Assembly: GCA_019828545.1 (NCBI GenBank)
Contig: JACVRA010000368.1
Location: 1-64,000, forward strand
Origin: Paracamarosporium sp. OC-R06-R3
Lineage: Eukaryota; Ascomycota; Dothideomycetes; Pleosporales; Didymosphaeriaceae
DNA: 64,000 bases
Direction of reading: 5' to 3'
A program made the position numbers and the translations under genes. The notes under the pieces are model-generated. The model saw only the letters and a list, made by a program, of their open reading frames with translations. It had not been told where the DNA came from and searched no databases. Position 1 is the stretch's first letter. Every line of letters starts with the position of its first letter. Shown one piece after another: positions 1-11,581 of this stretch.

Positions 1-255
1 GACGGCGTGCACGAGCTGCCAAGATTCGGTAGCTAACTCATGAAAAGCTCTTTGGTAAAGGCCATTGTTCCGTGATTCCTGACAGACTTGGAGCACTGCC
101 GGCACCGGGCATGATGAAGTGAGGAATTTCCCGTCCCGCTGGCGATAGTCCCGACGCCTGATTTCTACGTCTACCGTGCGGGGCTCCACAGTCATCTCCC
201 ATATCCGTGCACGCAGCTCGTACGGCAGACGGGGGAACGGGTGGAAAGTCGCCAT
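1..255 (-). CDS. 2EXR-domain protein, N-terminal part (cut by left edge)
   Basis: The reverse strand from the ATG at 255 is open for 85 codons to the window edge. It begins MATFHPFPRLPYELRARIW and continues with an EPRTVDV strand and a C-P-V-P-A-V-L-Q-V-C-Q-E-S-R segment. This is the pattern of the fungal 2EXR domain: an F-box-like start, then PVPxxLQVCRESR, then a tyrosine followed by AF. The function of this family is not established; it is expanded in plant-associated ascomycetes. About 85 residues are visible and the rest lies outside the window. The start is chosen because it directly precedes the canonical TFHPFPRLPxELR opening. I am confident of the family and cannot judge whether the full gene is intact. 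Confidence 0.8.
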   Translation of the reverse strand, partial: MATFHPFPRLPYELRARIWEMTVEPRTVDVEIRRRDYRQRDGKFLTSSCPVPAVLQVCQESRNNGLYQRAFHELATESWQLVHAV

Positions 256-3218
256 TCGTCTGCAACCTATGACTGTATCTGCTGACTTGTTGCAGTGACT
301 TTCTGCGGTGGCTGTAGCAATAGCACTAGGTGCCGGCACGGTGACTAGTGTAGGCAAGATAGGCGATCCATGTGCGCACTGTTGCACTGTCGCATAAGCA
401 GTGGCGAGGTCATACTGATGCGCGCGGTCCACGGTTCTCAACAGGTGCTGCGGTAACGTTGCGCGTGGTAGTGAAACTTGTGCCTGAATGCATGGGATGT
501 AAGGGATGTATGCGGCTCTGCGGCACGGTACTGACAAGGTGGACCTCGGCACCGACACCTGCCACTTTTGGGTCTCCGGCTTCCGATTCTAGCGCTAAGA
601 ACACATTGCTACGCACGCGAACATGCAAATGTTCGTGCATCGGCCGACAAACAGCAAAAATCCTATTAACTCAATACATGCAAGCACGGCTGAGCATTCG
701 GCAGAGTCGCGTGTGTGACGGGGCGGGTGGGACTAACCAGGGACAATCCGCCGCTTCGGACCGGATCGACTCCACCGACGACCACACTACATTCAAGGGG
801 GTGATTTTGCCTGCTAGATCAGAGCACCTTCATACACTGTTGCGTGGTTAAGCTACTACCGTTGTGCCAAGGCAGGAAGCAGGGCGATATTGATCTATTC
901 GGGTAGACGCGGGGATTCCGGTAGGCGGTTTAGGTACCTAAAAGAAGCCAGTACAAGAACGACAATAGTGACAAGCCAAGCTGTAAGATGTTTCCAAGGC
1001 AGCTGGACATGCTTCTGGACCACTGAGGAACCATTGATTCCTCACCCGAAAATTCCTCCGCGCGAATGCCGCATCCTATGCTAGTGCGGGTTATTCTCGG
1101 CCGGTGGGATAGCAATTAAACGATGCATCACGGAAGAGAATAAGATGACTAGGCCTTTCCAATATTATCTTGTTCAGCGCATATGCCATTATTGGAAGGT
1201 GATGTCCATTCAGTCACTGATTGCATGGTAGATTGAAGTACACGAGGTTCTAGCCGCAAATCACGCACATACGTCGGTACTACCGTATAGACGAGCACTT
1301 AAGGAAGATTCAAAATTTTACACATAATGCAACATGATTATAAACCATATTTACTCTGATATTGCCTTGTCAATATTGCCTGCTGTACGTCTAAAATGCT
1401 TTCTAACAAATTCTCTTTTACTTCTGATCGATGACAAATTTCACGCTTCTAGGTCATTATATAGCTTATGTGAACCACTCGGCTATCCCATAGATACTCA
1501 GTCTCTATACTCATCAATCCGAGCGATTTGACGGTCCTATGGTCACCTGGTTTATGAATAAGATGGACGATGACAGTCTATTGTAGATCAACCTAGCAAT
1601 GTATACCGACGTTTCGAAGGTACTTGTTTGTCTTCTCTTTTAAAATACCTCCCCGAACATGAGTAGTTTGAATGTACGATTGTCTCAGGCCTTGTGGTCC
1701 ATGAGTGCCATGATACGGAGTCATTCAAGGATATTCAGATGGCTTGAGTGATGGAAGACGTCACCGGATCAAAATTGCTTCCTGTGAGGGTAACTAGTCG
1801 TTCGAACGGCGAGGAACTGTATGAAATATTTGGGGTAGCCATTAGCAATGCAGATACAATGTCACTGTCTGTGATGGATTTCGCAGCAGCCATCCATTCA
1901 TACCAATTGACTACATAAAGTGACCACCCATACTGCAGCAGAGTAAAATACTGGTACCCTGAGTGACGTAATTTCTTCGGACGCAGCATCTGTTATACGG
2001 GGTTGACATCACAAAAGCGGCTGCGAGGAGGGTCATTCGATTCTGGGTGCCCCATTGAATGACTCATTACCATCATTTCTAACTGGCTCACATACACATC
2101 GTTCTACAACACTCGATAGAAAGTTGAAAAGGCAGTGTAGTGACGATGGTTTGATGCTAAGATCCCTCGGCGTTTCCCCAGAAAGCTTGACCAACCTTAG
2201 CCCCAGGTCGGACACTTCACTAACACAACCCACGCATCGCCCGCCTTATGGTGATAGACAATTCTATTCAGACCTCAACATGCTCTGTGGCCATGTTTCG
2301 TGAGCATGTTATGTCCAATTAAATCATTAGTAAGTCAATCCTGACCTAGTTCGGACAGAGCAGATCAAGCATCCATAGGCAATTTCGCACATGCATAGTG
2401 GGCAATAAATAAACTGAACCTTTTTAGGTGGAGACGATGCTAAAAATTTTTAGTTTACTTTGTCACCCTAGTGCATGTACTCTCCAGGGCGACTCTGTAC
2501 GCCAGACCGCGGAGAAGCTACGCAATGCGTTACCCGGACCCATCTTCTTGTCAACGTGTCTATTTAATGTGAAAGGCTAGATGAAAAAGGCTCAAGGGCA
2601 TGTCACCTTGCCATTATGCGATAAGGTTATCGTTAAGTACAGAACAGGACCATCGCCAGCAGAGATACATAGCACTACCCGTTACCGCTGACACAAGATA
2701 ATGCGAGTGCGATGACTCCCCCTCGTGGCTATCTCAGCAAGTCACTGTGTTTCAATACCACAGTCGCTCAGAACATGGGTGGCCGCGCATTGCGAGCGTA
2801 ACCCACCTTCCTGTCTCGGTATAGTGAGGATCAACATCAATCTGCCTTTGCAAGGCAGGTCCACAGCCAGACCTATGGTTTGCATGTCTGCTCCACCAAT
2901 GGTCTTGTTTTGGATAGTTCATGCGCAACGATCTTGTTATCTCGTCTATCGCTCATGGGACCAGACGATGAACTTCATCTGTTCGAGACCTGCCGGAAAC
3001 CAAGCTATTTTCAAGGTTCAATGCCCACCACCAAGGCAACCCCAGCATAACAGATGCATGCCACGTTGGAAAGCGGTACCTAGGTCGGTTACATCGGGGT
3101 CATATCCGGGTTGAGCGGTGGTCCTTGGTAATAAATACTATGGATCCGCCTGGCTTGGATATGGATGTTTTTCCATACTTTCCGCATCTTTCGGAAGAGT
3201 TTCTGAAGGCCAGCAGAC
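256..3218. other. Long interval with no supported gene
   Basis: Several short open frames occur (for example 372-851 and 2725-3114 on the plus strand), but they lack recognisable motifs, use non-ATG starts or carry no intron/exon logic, so I do not call genes. The 5' part is GC-richer, while 1280-2460 is more AT-rich. The last 100 bases before 3219 form the 5' flank of the S28 peptidase gene. Confidence 0.5.
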
Positions 3219-5249
3219 GTGAACATGAGAACGGAAAGTTTACAGGTTGTCGCCTTGGCCATGAGCTGGTTCCAGGGAGCTCACGGGTTGATTCCTCTCA
3301 TGGGTCAAGTCCCTCGTATGGGCCTTACCGCAGACGAAGAGGCAACCTTACTCAACGACGCGATCCCTCTCGTTGGCAATGGAACTTTTCTCCAGCCTAT
3401 CGATCACAACGATCCTTCCAGGGGTAATTTTTCTACATCATATTGGTACAATGCTACTAACTGGGGCGGACCTGGCTCTCCTGTATGACGAATTAATGTC
3501 GTTCGCTATAGGACTTTGGCCTCTAACATGTGTTAGATTGTTGTATTCACACCAGGAGAGTCTGCAGCCGCACCGTATACGGGATATCTCACACCGCGTA
3601 CTTTGACAGGCGCGATTGCCACCGCGGTCCATGGTGCTGTCATCATGATCGAACGTACGGACAGCCTAACGCAACCTTAAAAAAATCGTGCGTACTAAAC
3701 AGCAACATAGATCGATACTGGGGCGACTCGAGCCCCTGCGAAAACCAAACGACAACTTGCTTGCAGGATCTCACCCTTCAGCAAGCTGTTGATGACTTCG
3801 TCAACTTCGCACAGAACGCGCCTATTCCTTTCGATCCTTCTGATTCTTCTAATTCAGATCAAGCGGTATGCAAAATTTGGATGCGGTCTACACAAATATA
3901 TCGCTCATTTTGACATAGCCGTGGATTTGGGTTGGTGGTTCGTACTCAGGTGCTTTGGCAGCGTGGATTGAAAAGGTACAACCCTTCAAACATACTTTCG
4001 TTACATCATCACAAAGGCTTATATTCTCGCAGCTATCTCCTGGAACCTTCTGGGCGTACCACTCCACCAGCGGTCCTGTAGAGGCTATTTATGATTACTG
4101 GCAGTATTATGTCCCTATTCAACAGGTACATCCAGCCATATTTGAATTGAAGCGCATTACGATTATTGATTAAGTGAGTTAGGGAATGCCAAAGAACTGT
4201 AGTCTTGATTACGAAGCAATCATTGACCACGTGGATTCCGTTTTCAACAACGGCACGGAAGAGGAAAAGACAGCGCTCAAGCAGCAGTTCCTACTCGGAG
4301 ACCTTGAGCACAACGATGATGTTGCTGTCGCGATTTCTTCTCCAATCTGGGCATGGCAGTCAATCCAGTTCACCTCTGGCTATTCCCAGTTCTATCAGAT
4401 GTGCGATGCTATCGAAGGCGTTAACGGAAACTACAGCGGCACTCACGAGGGAAATTACAGCGACAAGGGAGTTGGCTTGAGCCAGGCGTTACCCAATTTT
4501 GCAGCCTGGTTCACAACTAACTACCTACCTGGCTGTAAGCTCTGTTGATACCGTACGGCTGTAGCCGTATACTAACCTCGTATTTTTAGACTGTGATGGA
4601 TATGGATACGACGACTGGTCTGGAGAGTACAATGTACAATGCTTCGATACCTACAACAGCTCATGGGAAGTCTTCCACGACTGGACACCCGACAATGCAG
4701 TGGATCGGCCTTGGGTCTGGATGACATGCAACGAGCCATTCTTCTATTGGCAGACGTGAGTATATACTCTCCGCTCCAGTTTGATTTTTCTCGAAATCGA
4801 AACTTTAAGAAACTAATCACGTGCTCCGTAGCGGCGCACCTGAAGGCACCCCCACAGTCATGACCCGCCTCGCGACGGCTGAGTACTACCAACGCCAATG
4901 TTCGCTGTACTTTCCGGCGGAGGGCAATGCCACGTTCCGCAGCGCCCTGGGCATTCGCGAAGATTACGTCAACGACCGCACGGACGGTTGGTTCAACACC
5001 GACGCCCCGCGCCTGCTCTACTTGAACGGCGAGTTTGATCCCTGGCGCGAGGGTTCTGTGGCTTCAGATTTCAGACCTGGTGGTCCTTTTAACGGGACTG
5101 AAGAGACGCCTGCAATTCTCATTGCTGGATCGAGGCATTGTAACGACCTTATCATCTCAAACAGTGTGCATCCGCCTGTTGCAGCGGCACAGAAGGCTGC
5201 TATTGGCCAGATTGAAGAATGGGTTGGCGAATTCTCGAAGAATAGATGA
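3219..5249 (+). CDS. Secreted S28-family serine peptidase (PRCP/thymus-specific type)
   Basis: Eight exons (3219-3482, 3537-3654, 3711-3865, 3919-3975, 4033-4125, 4183-4534, 4590-4755, 4832-5249) join in phase to 540 residues, normal for fungal S28 enzymes. These secreted hydrolases cleave after proline. The start codon precedes a hydrophobic signal-like segment. The nucleophile motif GGSYSG lies in exon 4 (Ser about 187) and follows an EHRYWG motif rebuilt across the exon 2/3 junction. The acid residue is in NGEFDPW (Asp about 471) and the histidine in SRHC (His about 504). Several N-x-S/T sites and scattered Cys fit secretion. All introns are GT-AG, 53-76 nt. No break is seen. Next to it are only non-coding DNA and a degenerate stretch, so no operon-like context is implied. 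The family call is strong; the substrate is not known. Confidence 0.92.
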
Positions 5250-6424
5250 GCTAAGATAACACGAAAATGATGTGAAGGGGCTGTGAATGAGCTAGAGTCT
5301 TTTTGAGTGTCAATTCAATGATGAAATTCGATTGTTACGCTTTTGTTTCTACCAAGTTAGGAGTCAGACCTCATTTATATGGATTATCGCCCAGTCAACA
5401 GGTGTCTGCAACATACCTACGAGAGACATTGAGCCCGCTGGCTTCTAGGCGGGGACGAAGACCAATATGCATCTAAGGCAGCACCAGTAAATTCGATACG
5501 GATGAGAGTATCGGAAACTGCCGTGTCTTTCACACGGACGCTATATGGGATGCTGGTGATAGGCTTGCTGCTTCCAATGACAGATACTATGAAGAGAGGC
5601 TCGTTACTATTAAGGGAAGTACCAGGAACACAGGGCTGTTCCACTGCAGGCAAGGTCGAGTGCATAATGCCGCCGATGTCCAACAATTCTAGTGACTCAA
5701 GGGTTATCAATTCAAAGGCAGACACTCAATCATATGGGTAAAAGAAACTCAATCTTCCTTGAATATACAAGCGGAACAAACATGTCGTCCTCGCTACGAC
5801 GTACGAATAACAGACCCACTGGGTTGCCATACTAATATCCAAGGATGCCACGACCTGTCGTTTTGTTCGCTTGGTCTGTCAGTGTGCCTAAAGAAGATAT
5901 GTGACGTTGGTATCGCATCTGCTCGCGGCGCCGCATGCGTTGTAGCTCTTGTGACCTTCGTTACGCTGGGAATTTCCAGATCTGACGCGGTAATATCCAT
6001 GTCCAAATTTGCAGAACTAGTAGCAATATCCAGGACCGAAGTTTCTTTGCAAAAGTCGTTAAAGAAGGACTGGATGTATATACATTCACGCTACCAGGTA
6101 GAGGGGTAGACAATCGAAACGGAGATCAATTTCAAAAGGGTTGTAACAAAATTTCGAATACAATCTTAAATTTGCCCAGGATTACCGCACGATAGGTACT
6201 GAGAATTGATCTGGAAGTGGCTCTTGTCATTGTTCTTGAGGGTTAAACGACGACGCGTTTAATGTTGTCGTGTTTCCGTGAGCTGCGGATGCGGAAAACA
6301 TGGTTGAGAAAAACTGTGCTTATTGTGTATTTCTTTCAGAAGCCTATGGTTTGCGGCCTCGTAAAGTGTCATGTGGAAGTATTGCTGTAAGTCCTCTGGG
6401 TTCAACACCTCGAGGTGTGCCGCT
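5250..6424 (-). other. Degenerate coding-like stretch downstream of the 823-aa gene
   Basis: On the minus strand, 5417-5725 is open for about 100 codons directly after a stop and a potential splice acceptor. Its composition is protein-like (ELLDIGG, PLFIVSVIGSSKP, VRVKDTAVSDTLIRIEFTG). A second open segment lies at about 5890-6090 (MDITASDLEIPSVTKVTRA). The two could be exons of one small gene or remnants of it; I found no splice pair that joins them convincingly and no recognisable domain. They lie downstream, on the same strand, of the 823-aa gene. The sequence between 6110 and 6424 is AT-rich and holds nothing I can name. Confidence 0.3.
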
Positions 6425-8896
6425 CTATGCTGGTCGTGAGAGTTCGGGAACGAATATCTGGCCAGCGTCATCCCTTGATAGCCAAGGGTCGCTTTCTGGC
6501 GAGTGAAGCGGTTCTTGTAGCTCTAGATGAGAGCTTGCACTGATCCTCACGCTCTGTGGCGCTTTCATCAGCTGCATACCCACTATGGGGCTTGGTATCT
6601 CTCTGTCCGTAGGCCAGTTATACAAGCTTTCTTTGATGAGGACAGAGCGACAACGGTCGGCGTATGTCTTTGCATTTATGGTTCGTGAATCCCAGTTGAA
6701 GACGTTATTGGGTGTTTCTTTCTTCCAACGTTCTGGGTCCGGACTTTTCACCTTCACTTCAACGCCCATGGTCTGTGGAATGTTCTTCAACTGTAACAAC
6801 AGCTCGTTCTCATCAAGATGATACCCCAAAGCAAACCCTTGCTGATGATTTTGTTGTCCAGTAGTCAAAGTGAAAAGCTCATTCTGTCCAGGAATTCTGT
6901 CCAATAAACACATCAGGATATCTTCGCTCAACCATTTCACAGCCAGAATCCCTGACTGCACTCTGCCATCCACTTTGGTCACCGGTAGTTCGATTTCGAG
7001 AGCTAATTGTGACGAGACTATATTGCTTCGAAGCAAGAAGCCCCACTTTGGCAGTCGAAAAGTTTCAGTTGAATTGGTTCCTCCCTGCCTGCGCATGTAA
7101 TCGTTCAGATGGATTTTAATCTCCCGTTTGATCACGTCATCGCCGCTTTGAAAGCGATTTCCAAGGCAGAGCGCTCCGTCAACAACACATTCAAGCCACA
7201 TAGGATCAACGAAGAAGGTGCGGATACTCTCTCTTGGCAGCGTTTCCGGATCAGACACCAAGTAGTTCAAGGGAATCTTCTCGGTCCTCAACACTTTCGA
7301 CAACCAAACATTGATCTTTTCCAAATCACAAGCCGTATTCTCTCCAGACTTGTTGCTCTTACTAGAATCATTGCCGATTCTGGTATTATTCTTACTTGTC
7401 TGAGTGGCAGAGGCTATATCATTTGCAACTGTTTCTAGTTGAAGCACAGCATTGGAATCTCTCTTGTGAGATGTCACGTGAGCTGATGTAACGTCGTCGT
7501 GCGCCTCTGGAAGCAAATCACGATAACTAGAAGCGCCTTGAAAGTCCTCTTTGCTGGTCTTCGTTGCCTGTAGGGAGGCGCGCGAAAGTAACATTCTTTT
7601 CAGTCGCAACAAGCTGTTCGAGAAATTACAATCATTGATTGCGAGAGTACGACCGAGTTCCCATGCTGTTTCATAGGAAATATCCGCTATCTTTGTATCG
7701 TTGTCAATCAACCGTAGATCTGCGGAGGAAGATGCCCACGGCCTGACTGCTTTACTTCTTAATGGGTATTTTGCAACCAAAGGGCCCCTAAAGAGAGCGA
7801 GGCTTATATCTCCAGTAATGCTGATGTGCTTCTTGATAGAGAAGCCAGCCGAAATACGTGAGTGAAGCCATGCACTGTTATTATCTTCAATTGAGCGCCC
7901 TTGACAATCCAAAAGCGTTTCCAGGAATCTGTCCCCGGTCCCCAAAAGTTGTATGTTCTGCTTGAGTACTTTCGTAATACTGAATACGTCGCTTTTCATT
8001 GGCAGAGCCACCCAAGTCCACGAATGCAAGGAGATGAGGCTGTAAAAGTCCTTCTGGTTCTTGTCGGAGATGTCCATCTGCTGAAGCCCTTCGAGAGATA
8101 CGATATGTGTCACAACGCTTGTTGGCTGCGTCACCGTCGGTGGCCCGGTGCGGTGACTCAAAACCAGCGAATGGCTCTTGCTGGGTATTTCTGGGACAAC
8201 GTTATCAGTGACCTGGCCTTGGGCGGTCTGAACGTGTGCAAAGTAGGCATACTTCGAGAGATCGATCTTTTTGTCGTCTCTAATGCACGTATTCCCGAAC
8301 AGTGAATGAAACAAAGGCTTCTGCAGGATCAAAGAGTTAATCGTTTGAGGCTTGTCTGTATCAAAATCGACAAATTCTTCAGAATCGAGCGACGATGAGA
8401 TCAAAGTCGCAGCAGCAATATCTTTTGGCGTTGTTTTTATGTCGTAATTTTGGTTTTGCTTTACTTTTTTGCCAGGGAAGAGCCTATCGAGGTCTGTTTT
8501 AGACACGTAGAGTTCATCCTCGGTGAAGGTTAAAACAGCCAGCCACGGAAGCCGGTTTACTCTTTCCTCATTCTCGCCCATTGCTCGTTCCCACGGCATC
8601 GAAGCATCATTGAATACGACGTGAGCTAAAGTGTTTGTAAAATCGCTGTTACCTTGTAGAGGAAACACATTGTGGATGTTTACCACAGGATCCAACGAGA
8701 ACTGTGGACCCTGGGTACCAAGTGGTTGCGTTGTCTGAATCTCATAGGGTTTATCCTGATCCTTTTCCGCATTGCTTTGCGTGAGTTGGACGGTATATTC
8801 CCCTGCTTCGATGGGTGGTATGGAGTAAGCAATGTATTCGATGATGTCGGACGGATGTTCATCTGGTCTTGGAGGGCCCTCGTTGAATTCTGTCAT
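6425..8896 (-). CDS. Intronless 823-aa protein of a bacterial-type family, function unknown
   Basis: A single uninterrupted frame of 823 residues starts at the ATG at 8896. Residues 19-40 read IEYIAYSIPPIEAGEYTV followed by a QLTQS strand. Further blocks are GPQFSLDP near 63-70, a PWER at 101-104, LPWLAVLTF at 116-124, VSLEG near 266, LISLHSWTW at 287-295, LALFRGPLV at 366-374 and DISYETAWELGR at 405-416. I recall the same block order in uncharacterised bacterial (actinobacterial/proteobacterial) proteins, which carry PWLALL, VSLEG, FRGPL and SYAAAWxLGR blocks and often sit beside a partner gene with an EPNYF...PWLFTP motif. No such partner is visible here. No signal peptide or membrane segment is evident. 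Lack of introns in a 2.5-kb gene among intron-rich neighbours fits lateral acquisition, but that is inference. A short overlapping frame (6259-6471) may be the start of a lost downstream unit. Confidence 0.75.
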   Translation of the reverse strand: MTEFNEGPPRPDEHPSDIIEYIAYSIPPIEAGEYTVQLTQSNAEKDQDKPYEIQTTQPLGTQGPQFSLDPVVNIHNVFPLQGNSDFTNTLAHVVFNDASMPWERAMGENEERVNRLPWLAVLTFTEDELYVSKTDLDRLFPGKKVKQNQNYDIKTTPKDIAAATLISSSLDSEEFVDFDTDKPQTINSLILQKPLFHSLFGNTCIRDDKKIDLSKYAYFAHVQTAQGQVTDNVVPEIPSKSHSLVLSHRTGPPTVTQPTSVVTHIVSLEGLQQMDISDKNQKDFYSLISLHSWTWVALPMKSDVFSITKVLKQNIQLLGTGDRFLETLLDCQGRSIEDNNSAWLHSRISAGFSIKKHISITGDISLALFRGPLVAKYPLRSKAVRPWASSSADLRLIDNDTKIADISYETAWELGRTLAINDCNFSNSLLRLKRMLLSRASLQATKTSKEDFQGASSYRDLLPEAHDDVTSAHVTSHKRDSNAVLQLETVANDIASATQTSKNNTRIGNDSSKSNKSGENTACDLEKINVWLSKVLRTEKIPLNYLVSDPETLPRESIRTFFVDPMWLECVVDGALCLGNRFQSGDDVIKREIKIHLNDYMRRQGGTNSTETFRLPKWGFLLRSNIVSSQLALEIELPVTKVDGRVQSGILAVKWLSEDILMCLLDRIPGQNELFTLTTGQQNHQQGFALGYHLDENELLLQLKNIPQTMGVEVKVKSPDPERWKKETPNNVFNWDSRTINAKTYADRCRSVLIKESLYNWPTDREIPSPIVGMQLMKAPQSVRISASSHLELQEPLHSPESDPWLSRDDAGQIFVPELSRPA

Positions 8897-11581
8897 TATG
8901 GTTATTATGATTAGTGTAAATCCCTTCTGTTGATGAATTATGTGGGGAAAGTGGTCTCATGGAAACTTTAGCTAGTTGAGAGTAGCGAGGTTTATGAATC
9001 AGATAGCGATGCACGCTCTGGCCAGGGTCCATACCGCTTTCAGTGAGATGTTCGTATTCGGCCCACTAGCATGCCTAGACCTGGCGATGCTCAGCTGAAA
9101 GGTGGAGCCGCTGTTCTAGCCGTAGCCTTCCTCGCTAAACGACAGCTCGGCAAATGCTGGACCGTACCTGTCACTCGTCGCTCCTGGCGAACTACGCAGG
9201 TAAAGCGTATGGTAGCGGCGCCACACCCCAGTGAACAACTGAAAACACTTGCTGCTTCGCTTCGACATGAAAAGCATGGTAACTTATTTCGCTTCAACAC
9301 TAGCACGGTAGCTGTCTTCGCCCCATCAAGCTTCATATCTTTGCTGTGTTTGAAAATTCCTGCAACTTGAAATCCCACCTCCGGCCCACTTATGCTGCAC
9401 TTCGCACAGATGCTCCGACACGATCTCATCAAAAAGCTTCACAATCCAGTCACCTGCCTCAAAGGAAATGCAACACTTAGCTCATGGTGTTTACGATTGT
9501 TCGTCTACATAAAGATAGAGGTATGGTGTTGAACGCTGCCGCAGCTACCAGATCTGGAATCACCGCTACGCCGAACGCACAGGCGGACCATGACGTGGCG
9601 CAATTGTGGACCGGATCTATCTCGCATACAGACAAAGCTAAACAGATCAATTCAGGTCCGTGGAGTGCGAAGACCGGGATTGATTATATAGTACAATAAG
9701 ATATCAAATCATTCAGCAAGACGTAAGCAACGCTTCTTACACGACAACAAAGATCTTTATTAAGGGAAGCGACGACAATCGCTATCCCTAAAAGCCATAC
9801 CTATCAGTCTCTAAGAACGATTATCGAGATTTTGCTCCTCGCGCTTAGAGACTGTGCCTATTGGGATGTGTGTAGTATGGCTGGCATATTCTAGATCGTT
9901 GATGTCCTCATATCGGCCTTTACTAGTTCACGGCTATGAAACATTCTTGTCAGTACTTCGAAGGCCAGATTGTACTTCCAGATTCACAGCATGCGCTCGA
10001 GACTTCAATCATTTCCTATATACTCTGAGGGGATAGCATGGTGATAATACCGATAGTACTCACCGTGTTGACCGTCTAATATAAGCGACCGACATTCCAC
10101 AAGTTGGCATCAAAGGAAATTGTAGTTTCCGGCTTTATGATTGTTGTACTTTTAGACTTCAGTAGCTATAGCATCTTGCATCTTGGAAAGTCGCACGCAC
10201 AAACGTTCCCTAGACACTCTTTGCTGCCAAATAACCAACTCATCGGAGAAACACTATCAGTCGTAGCGCGGTACAGGGGCTTAGTATTGTGATTATGGGG
10301 TTTAATATGGCTGAACCTCGTTCTTGTGAGGACGAGCTCGGTCTCCTACATCGAAAGAAGTAGATGAGGTAGGTTGGCTCTATTTCAGCTACACTAAGAT
10401 GAGGAGACTCTAGGTACATAGGGCTATTGCGCTTTTGTGCGCTGCCTGGCCCGGAACAACCTTCCACCTGAGGTGGTTGCGCCCAGCCGTCAGGTAGGCG
10501 TGCCTGAACGTGAGGTAGGCGCGCCCCCAAGCACGGTCATGTGACCTGTCAGCATACCAGACCGTCACAGTTCTTAGAGAAGCATGGATCCGGAGACCAT
10601 TCCCCTTCTCTCTAGATTGGCAAGGTTACACCTTTCCCATTAGTTTGGTAATCATCGGTTCCCGTATAGTATATTATCAAGCTAATTTAGACCAAAGTTT
10701 TTCTTAAATACCATGCTAATTGGTGGAGTCCTGCGAAGTACGTTATTTAAGGTACTTGGTACCATGTTCATCGTAATGGCCATTCTGCTGTGGTTCATTC
10801 TATCAACAGCAACCTTTAGATAGACATGGAAGAGGCAATCGTTTTTACCACCACATCCATCGAGTATTGGGTTCACCTACCAAAATATGCCAAGATAGTT
10901 CGAAATAAGTGATTGATTGAGGTGCCGACCCAGGAAGCTAGGCAAATAAGCCATATACAAAAGGTAGTTGGGAGACACATGATTAAGTTCTTAATGCCGT
11001 CTACATCTACTAGCAAGGCAGCATTGTTAGAGTTCGGCAACCCCGCTTTACAGTCAAGTTGAGTTATCTCCATTGTTATTTGTAAGTAGCCAGGTAAAGT
11101 AAGAACAACAACAAGGCTGTATTGCTATCTGCAGAAAAGAGTGTGTAGAGTAAGTGAGTCCGTGAGAAGTCTCCCTGAGAAGGAAAGAGGGCGGAATAGT
11201 CTTGTTGACTATAGTCCGTGCACTAGGTGGTGCCTGCCTTATAGAAACTATGTGACGTAGTTACATTATTACATTGCATAGCTATGGCTCTAATTACATA
11301 GCCTACTTGTATAGTTGGTCTCCCTGTAGCTCCCACAGCGAGCGGCGGAGGAAAGATGTAGTGCCCTGACCTTGACCTGATACGGCTAAGTCACTACAGA
11401 GAGACATAGTAGAACAATCATATCTCGTGGAAGTGTATTAATGTTTATAAACCAGATAATTATTATTGTCTAGATAATAGCTAAGGTATGTAACACATAT
11501 TCATGGGTCCCAGAGTTATTTTTAACGCATTAATAATTAGTCTGTTCTTTTAATGTATATCTAGGCGCGAGATAATACATC
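8897..11581. other. Intergenic interval without a supported gene
   Basis: This 2.7-kb stretch has only short frames without motifs. Around 10470-10530 there are two near-identical gaggtaggcg/caggtaggcg units. From about 11100 to 11580 the sequence becomes TA-rich with blocks that look like a decayed repeat or solo LTR, but no target-site duplication or terminal repeat could be confirmed by eye. The 8897-9000 part is the 5' flank of the 823-aa gene. Confidence 0.45.

Noticed and set aside
372..851. 159-codon open frame on the plus strand
   Set aside because: Starts with GTG, has no motif, and the protein is rich in Arg/Ser/Thr as expected for chance frames in GC-rich DNA.
9071..9432. Overlapping frames on both strands
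   Set aside because: No recognisable domain, no splice structure, and both strands are open equally.
11100..11580. Possible solo LTR
   Set aside because: TG...CA ends can be drawn in several ways, but no target-site duplication or second copy is visible.
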